The position numbers were made by a program, and so were the translations under genes. A DNA stretch of 64,000 nt from Nageia nagi (Eukaryota > Pinophyta), in assembly GCA_050084985.1 (NCBI GenBank), contig JBITNC010000001.1, forward strand, positions 47,368,001-47,432,000, given 5' to 3'. The notes under the pieces are model-generated. The model had not been told where the DNA came from. It saw nothing but the letters and a program-made list of their open reading frames with translations, and did no database searches. Of this stretch, positions 59,280 through 64,000 are shown one piece after another. Every line of letters begins with the position of its first letter. The first letter of the stretch is position 1.

Positions 59280-59862
59280 TATAGTCTAAACTTTGTATTT
59301 TAATGGATAAAAATGTACTTATGGAGGAAGGGTAGGTATTGTTATAGTATCACCTTCCAATGAGGTAATCCTTATGGCATATAAACTTGGCTTTGATTAT
59401 ACTTATAACAAGGCATAATATGAAGCTCTAATTTTGGGTTTGAAAGTAGGTATATCTATGAAAATAAAATATTTGGAGATCTATGGTGGTTCACAGCTTG
59501 TTGTAAATCAATTCAATGATACGTACAACATAAAAGATGAGAAGTTGAAGCCATATAATATAGTAATTGTTGAATTGCTTCATGAGTTTGATAGGTATAG
59601 TATTCAAAATATTCTAAGGACTAACAATAGGTATGCAGATATAATGGCAAGTGCAACTTCACTAGCAACAATTGAGATAGAATATGAAGAAACTATCCTC
59701 ATGATTAGAAAGCTTGGTACACTTTCTTACCTTGATCACATAGAGAAAGTCAATGTATTCCACCTTGATCTATATGATTTTGAACAATGGTATGTTGATA
59801 TTTATAATTATTTGAAAGATCAAATGGTTCCATCAAGTTTTTATAGAAATGAAAAATTTTGA
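59280..59862 (+). pseudogene. Second, archaeal-type RNase H, element C
   Basis: LYFNG-stop-KCTYGGRVGIVIVS near 59297, AYKLGFDYTYNKA, YEALILGLKVGISMKIKYLE, SQLVVNQFNDTYNIKDEKLK, ELLHEFDRYSIQNILR, NNRYADIMASATSLA to about 59676; a linker reaches 59862. The GGSQLVVNQ and NRYADIMAS segments align with the same domain in B and D. Where this family has YFDGA, this copy has YFNG, so the first catalytic Asp appears lost. The frame is open for 142 codons from 59434. Confidence 0.88.
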
Positions 59863-61045
59863 ATAAAGAGGATAGCTATCAAGTATGTGATTATTGGTGA
59901 AGTTTTGTATAAAAGGTAATTTGATGGTGCACTTTTGAGATGTCTAACACAACATGAAGCAACAACAGCATTAGAACAAGCACGTAATGGGTTGTAAGGA
60001 GGGAATTTGTTTGCAAAAGCATTGTATAGTAAGCTTTTGTGAATTGGTTACTATTCACCCATAATGGATGAGGATTGCAAAAATCATATTAAGACTTATT
60101 TACAATGTCAAAAACATGCAAATTTAGAAAAACAACCAACTCAAGAGGTGAACTCCATAATTTCACCATGGTGATTTAAAACATGGGGCATAGACTTGAT
60201 TGGGCTTATCAATCCACATTCAAGGGAAGGTCATAAATTCATTATAATAGCTACAAATTTTACACAAAGTGGGTTGAGGTCATTCCAATAAAATAAGTAA
60301 CTCAAGATAAAATCATTAATTTCTTGATTGAAAACATCATTACACAATTTGGAGTACCACAAAGATTAATCATGGATAATGGATAAAATTTCAAAGGACT
60401 GGATATGAAGGACTTTTTTAAAAAATTTCATATTGGTCAAAAATTTTCTTCAGTATATTATCCTCAAGGTAATGGTCGAGCTGAAGCATCAAATAAAACA
60501 ATAAAGAGCATCTTGGAAAAAATATGGGATAGGTACAAAGTAGATTGGCATGAATAGTTACCTTATGCACTTTGGGCATATACAATAAGTATTAGACTAG
60601 CCACAAGGGAAACACAATTTATATTAGTTTATGGATATGAAGTTGTTGTATCATTAGATTTAGAGATACCATCCCTAAGAATCTCATTGCATGGAGGCAT
60701 ATCAAATGAAGAAGCAAGAGAGGCAAGGCTACAACAGTTAGAGGCACTCAATGAAATAGAATCAAGGTAATTAAGCATCAAAAGGCATATCATACAAAGC
60801 TAAAGAGGGAATTTGGAAAGAAGACAAAACCAAAGGAGTTCAAAATAGGATACTTAGTGTTGAAAGACAATATCAACAAAATAGCTACAAATGATGAAGC
60901 AAAAGGAAAGTTTGAACCAAATTGAATAGGCCCATTTATTTTCATTGATGTAATAGGATCAAGAGCTTACAAGTTATCATCCATGGATGGCAGAGAAGAA
61001 CCAAAAACCTTCAATGCGACTCATATTAAACACTTCTTTGTGTAA
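59863..61045 (+). pseudogene. Integrase, element C
   Basis: KYVIIGEVLYKR, LLRCLTQHEATTALEQARNG, a zinc-binding region ending LQCQKHANLEK (about 60110), catalytic WGIDLIGLINPHSREGHKFI (60190-60245), the IMDNG box (reading WIMDNG-stop near 60374), NGRAEASNKTIKSILEK (60473 on, catalytic Glu present), LPYALWAYTISI, and a GPY/F module IGPFIFIDVIGSRAYKLSSM near 60930, ending THIKHFFV. Frameshifts occur about 60260 and later. Confidence 0.85.
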
Positions 61046-61990
61046 AATGATAGCTCTATACCTTGCAAAATAATGCATATTTTATGCATGGTACATGTAT
61101 TTTATGTTCTATTTTTATTTTTGCATTTACTTGATTGTTAGGATGAATTAATAGTATGCATTAATGTTTGTATGTCATCTAACATTAAAAAAAATATAAT
61201 ATAATGTCTCCAAACCATGGACATAGAAATGCTAGGTCATTGATGGCCATCAATATGCTTATTGAGAGTTCACTCACTTAAAAGTTAAATCGATGATACA
61301 ATTGGGAGCAAGATGTTGATATTAATTCATCCTCATCAGACAATACAACTTATTATGTATCCACATGGTTTTTTCTTTGAATCATACAAAGTATAATGTA
61401 TCGGGGTTATAGACATAAAATGTATGATCATTAATAGCCATTGTTATGGCTAGTGAGAGTTCACTCACTTAAAAGATAAATTAGCGATGCAGCCATAAGT
61501 AGATTGCTGATATTAAATCATTATCAATGAATGATGCAACTCACTTTGTATCTAAAATATTTTCATATAGGGTATATCTAACACTTTTTTCATGTACCTA
61601 TATCAAAAAGAAGAAAACTAAAAGAAGTAGAATTCATGATTTTAACAACATGCCATATTGTTTACACATTCTCAGCAGTGTTCGTAATAAGAAATCAAGA
61701 GTTGAGATCAAAGGACCACTTCTATATCAAGGCATGGACGTGAAAGCATCAAATTCTTGAGTATCAAAAATGAAGGGATGGATAGATTCATGATTGAGCA
61801 GTGTAAGGGGAAAAAGGATGTAGTTATTCAGGTTTTTATCTTCGTTGCACCACTCAAGGAGTTTTCCTAAGGAAACCAAGCCAAAAGCATCATCATCAAA
61901 TGGAAATATTGGATGGAGATTTCAAAAAAAAATTCTATACTTCTTATTTGGATATGTAATCTCATTTCTTCAATCACACCTCCAAAGAGG
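61046..61990 (+). other. 3' UTR of element C with two-copy repeat and polypurine tract
   Basis: Two diverged copies (about 61197-61400 and 61401-61560) share GAGAGTTCACTCACTTAAAA, AAT-GATAC, GATATTAAWTCAT and TATGTATC, as in the UTR of element B. The AGTGAG/CTCACT hairpin is intact in the second copy; the first has TTGAG in place of AGTGAG. A purine run AAAGAGGGGCAAAA (61984-61997) precedes the 3' LTR. Open frame 61527-61760 shows no motif. Confidence 0.7.
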
Positions 61991-61997
61991 GGCAAAA

Positions 61998-62620
61998 TAT
62001 AGATATCTAAATATGAATTAATATTTATTAAATAATTCATTTTATATCTTCAAGGAATATTTATTGAAAAGAGGGTTAAAATATACCCAAGGAAATGTAA
62101 TCAATGTAATGGAACACGGTATAATGTAAAAGGTATCAAATATCAAAAAAGACACCACAAATAATGTAATATGCAATGATCATAAGAATCAAAGAGGATC
62201 AAAATGTTGCTATAAAAGAATATCAAAGGCAATATAATGCATCATCGATCAAGATCCAAAGGGAGAGATTAGAACATGCAATATCATTTTACCTGACCAA
62301 CAAAGGTGTTTTGTAACACCACCTATTCATAGATTTGTTATAGCCTTCATCTTGTTCTTACGCATTTCAATTTCTATTTTTAGATTTGCATCTTTTACAT
62401 TGTTCATAGTGCGCTCCTAAGCCATTGACAGAGTTTGTTTATTATGGTATGATACTACGATTGATTTTTGATTCCTATTTTTTTTATTTGGATGCAGATT
62501 TCATGAAGGTACCTTATCTATCATGTTTGTTTGATGGCATATTTCTTATATATGCTTAAATAATACATTATAATGAAATAGTGCTTCAATTTATTATTTA
62601 TGCAGTATTTTTAGTCTACA
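61998..62620 (+). repeat. 3' LTR of element C
   Basis: Partner of 53730-54350. Start reads TATAGATATC, TATAAAAG at about 62213-62220, the hairpin GGTGTTTTGTAACACC at 62305-62320, end TTAGTCTACA at 62620. Confidence 0.88.
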
Positions 62621-62625
62621 AGTGG

Positions 62626-63426
62626 AACTAATAATAAAATATTTAAATATGTTAAGAAGATATGGTAGATTATTCAAGGTAGTTATTATTTAAAACCTAT
62701 TAAATATAGAAGGAAGATCAAACATCATCTTTTATAACATATCATTGTAATTCAAATTAAATATTTTATAAGGTAATTCCAAATTTAATTAATTAATAAA
62801 CTAAATAATTAATTACCTTATGATATGTTATATTTTAATTAATTATTAAATTAAATTTTAATTAATGATTAAACTAAATTTTATTATAATTTAATTAATT
62901 ACCTTATAAAATATTCATTGTATGAAGAAAATATTGTCTAACATTCTAAACTCCTCCTCTTGAAGTCTACAACACCTACTTAATACCTTCAATCAACTCT
63001 TACAAGTAGTTCTCAAGTTCAAACTTGACTCAAGAATATTATATTGCTCCCAAACCTCCCTTTAAATGTCTCAAGAAGTATTTGGACTGGTTCTTCAATG
63101 GATTCTTCCTAATCCTCCCTCTAAGAGATCAAGAAGTTACTACCATCTCCAACTCTTAGTTTCTTATTTGTTTTATCTTACCTCTCTTGATAAGAATGAA
63201 GTTCTTAAACAATCTTGTTGAATGAAATCTAGTGCCTATTAGTCTACATCCAACTCTTCATCTTCCAGATAACTCCTGCCCCTTGAGATTCCATTTCTCC
63301 TTATCGAAAATGGACCATTGGCAGCCTACAGAGGACAATTGGTGTTTTGTAGAGGACCATTGGTATTCCTTTTCTTGAAGTATTTTGACTTTAGATTTTG
63401 TTGCTAATCTCCTTTTAGTGCCTACA
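62626..63426. other. AT-rich, palindrome-rich sequence and possible copia edge
   Basis: 62740-62910 is a run of TTAATTAA-type words with many small palindromes. On the minus strand AAGAGGAGGAG (about 62953-62963) followed by TTTAGAATGTTAGAC looks like a copia polypurine tract and LTR start reading leftwards, but no copia coding sequence is recognised upstream of it. 62965-63420 contains no gene I can support. Confidence 0.35.
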
Positions 63427-63835
63427 TTAGGAATATTTATAATTTAATCTGATTTTTGGATCAATAATAGAAAAAGAGAAGGGAATATTAGCTAGATCAT
63501 AATCAACTACACTAGTGCCACCAGCAAAAGGGAAACAAGTAGAATAAATGGATTGAGGGAATTGAGAGATACCATTTAGGATGATCAATGCATATGCTTC
63601 ACTTCGATTGAGCATGTGTTTTCCATAAGATGTGATATTTTTTATCATCATTTGATTTTCTTATAAGGCCTAAATCATTGATATTAATATCCAATAATCA
63701 AAGAGGATCTAAATAAATATCATGTAAGAAATATTGGTATGTGCCTATCCATGCATTAAAATCCCCTAATAACATTACATAACCCAAGAGTGAAAATTTT
63801 AAGATCTCAAGATAATGATCTAGGTAGGGTGAGTC
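63427..63835 (-). pseudogene. LINE-type endonuclease (EEP domain) fragment
   Basis: Minus strand: YVMLLGDFNAWIGTYQYFLH (about 63770-63830) contains GDFNA, the conserved motif of the endonuclease/exonuclease/phosphatase fold. Then, in the open frame 63651-63427, LNRSEAYALIILNGISQFPQ and GGTSVVDYDLANIPFSFSII correspond to the LLDLC-x-x-x-x-L-x-ILNG and GxSVVDYVL segments of LINE endonucleases. A stop separates the two parts (about 63714). The catalytic SDH at the end is not visible. The nicking domain of a non-LTR retrotransposon; no RT is in the window. Confidence 0.65.
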
Positions 63836-63920
63836 ACCACCACCTACAAGAAACATATAGAAATGTAAATATATTGATATGTTATCTTCCTATCAATAGA
63901 GATCCATATGTATATGGCAT

Positions 63921-64000
63921 ATTCCCAGGAACAATAATAGGCATATAGATGCCATGGCTAGTGCAGCTTCACTAGCTTCAATACAAAGTAAATATGAAGA
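63921..64000 (+). pseudogene. Tat-type second RNase H, cut by the window end
   Basis: Reads IPRNNNRHIDAMASAASLAS then IQSKYE, equivalent to NNRYADIMASATSLATIE in element C, open to the last base. A fourth gypsy copy of the same lineage begins here, or is the rest of a copy broken by the LINE fragment to its left. Confidence 0.7.

Larger units (their letters stand above)
53730..62620 (+). mobile_element. Tat-like Ty3/gypsy element C, nearly complete (8.9 kb)
   Basis: LTRs of about 621 bp (53730-54350) and 623 bp (61998-62620) enclose, in order, gag, protease, RT, RNase H, second RNase H and integrase. Flanking 5-mers GGTGG (53725-53729) and AGTGG (62621-62625) differ at one base, consistent with an old target-site duplication. 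By eye the LTRs share somewhat less than 90 percent of positions over the first 300 bp, with many C/T and G/A differences. Pol has many stops and frameshifts. A foreign LTR was inserted at 57212. It is the best preserved retroelement in the window. Confidence 0.9.

Overview
The window looks like plant nuclear DNA, most likely from a large, repeat-rich genome (a gymnosperm would fit, but that is an inference). It is very AT-rich, has almost no long open frames, and is filled with decayed retrotransposons inserted into one another. Pentatricopeptide-repeat (PPR) fragments, a plant mobile domain (PMD) gene, Tat-type Ty3/gypsy elements with a second, archaeal-type RNase H, and a plant SRPBCC gene with a predicted 5'-UTR intron all point to a vascular plant. 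I see no organellar or bacterial sequence, no tRNA or rRNA gene and no CRISPR array.

Layout. 1-3.5 kb: 3' end of a Tat-like gypsy element (second RNase H, integrase, LTR remnant). 3.6-7.3 kb: broken Ty1/copia pol followed by its polypurine tract and LTR. 8.2-9.6 kb: decayed lysine-rich coding-like stretch of unknown nature. 10.4-24.5 kb: a 14-kb gypsy element (called E) with two ~920-bp LTRs and near-matching 5-bp flanks. It carries gag joined directly to integrase, an extra sense ORF, and an antisense PMD gene with a predicted phase-0 intron. 24.5-30.1 kb: many PPR fragments on both strands, including two tandem arrays built from PPR units. 30.2-33.3 kb: a short minisatellite and otherwise unassigned DNA. 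33.3-34.1 kb: LINE ORF1 remnant, minus strand.

35.6-37.7 kb: the only apparently intact gene, a 170-residue SRPBCC protein of the lachrymatory-factor-synthase-like type (minus strand), with a predicted 5'-UTR intron and TATA box. 38.2-39.5 kb: broken ORF of unknown family. 39.97-50.56 kb: gypsy element B, with one 5' LTR and two tandem 3' LTRs separated by a polypurine tract; it holds an unexplained 450-bp direct repeat and the LTR/primer-binding-site junction of another element. 51.8-52.4 kb: a long foldback with ~248-bp arms. 53.73-62.62 kb: gypsy element C, essentially full length, in the order LTR, gag, protease, RT, RNase H, second RNase H, integrase, LTR, with a foreign solo LTR inserted before RT. 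The window ends in a LINE endonuclease fragment (minus strand) and the start of another Tat-like RNase H.

The gypsy copies B, C and probably D are relatives: LTR sequence, a small hairpin in the transcribed part of the LTR, and (B and C) a tandem repeat with a conserved hairpin in the 3' untranslated region. All pol genes carry many stops and frameshifts, so none can be autonomous. The points most worth following are the antisense PMD gene inside element E, the PPR-derived tandem arrays, the long foldback, and the conserved non-coding hairpins.
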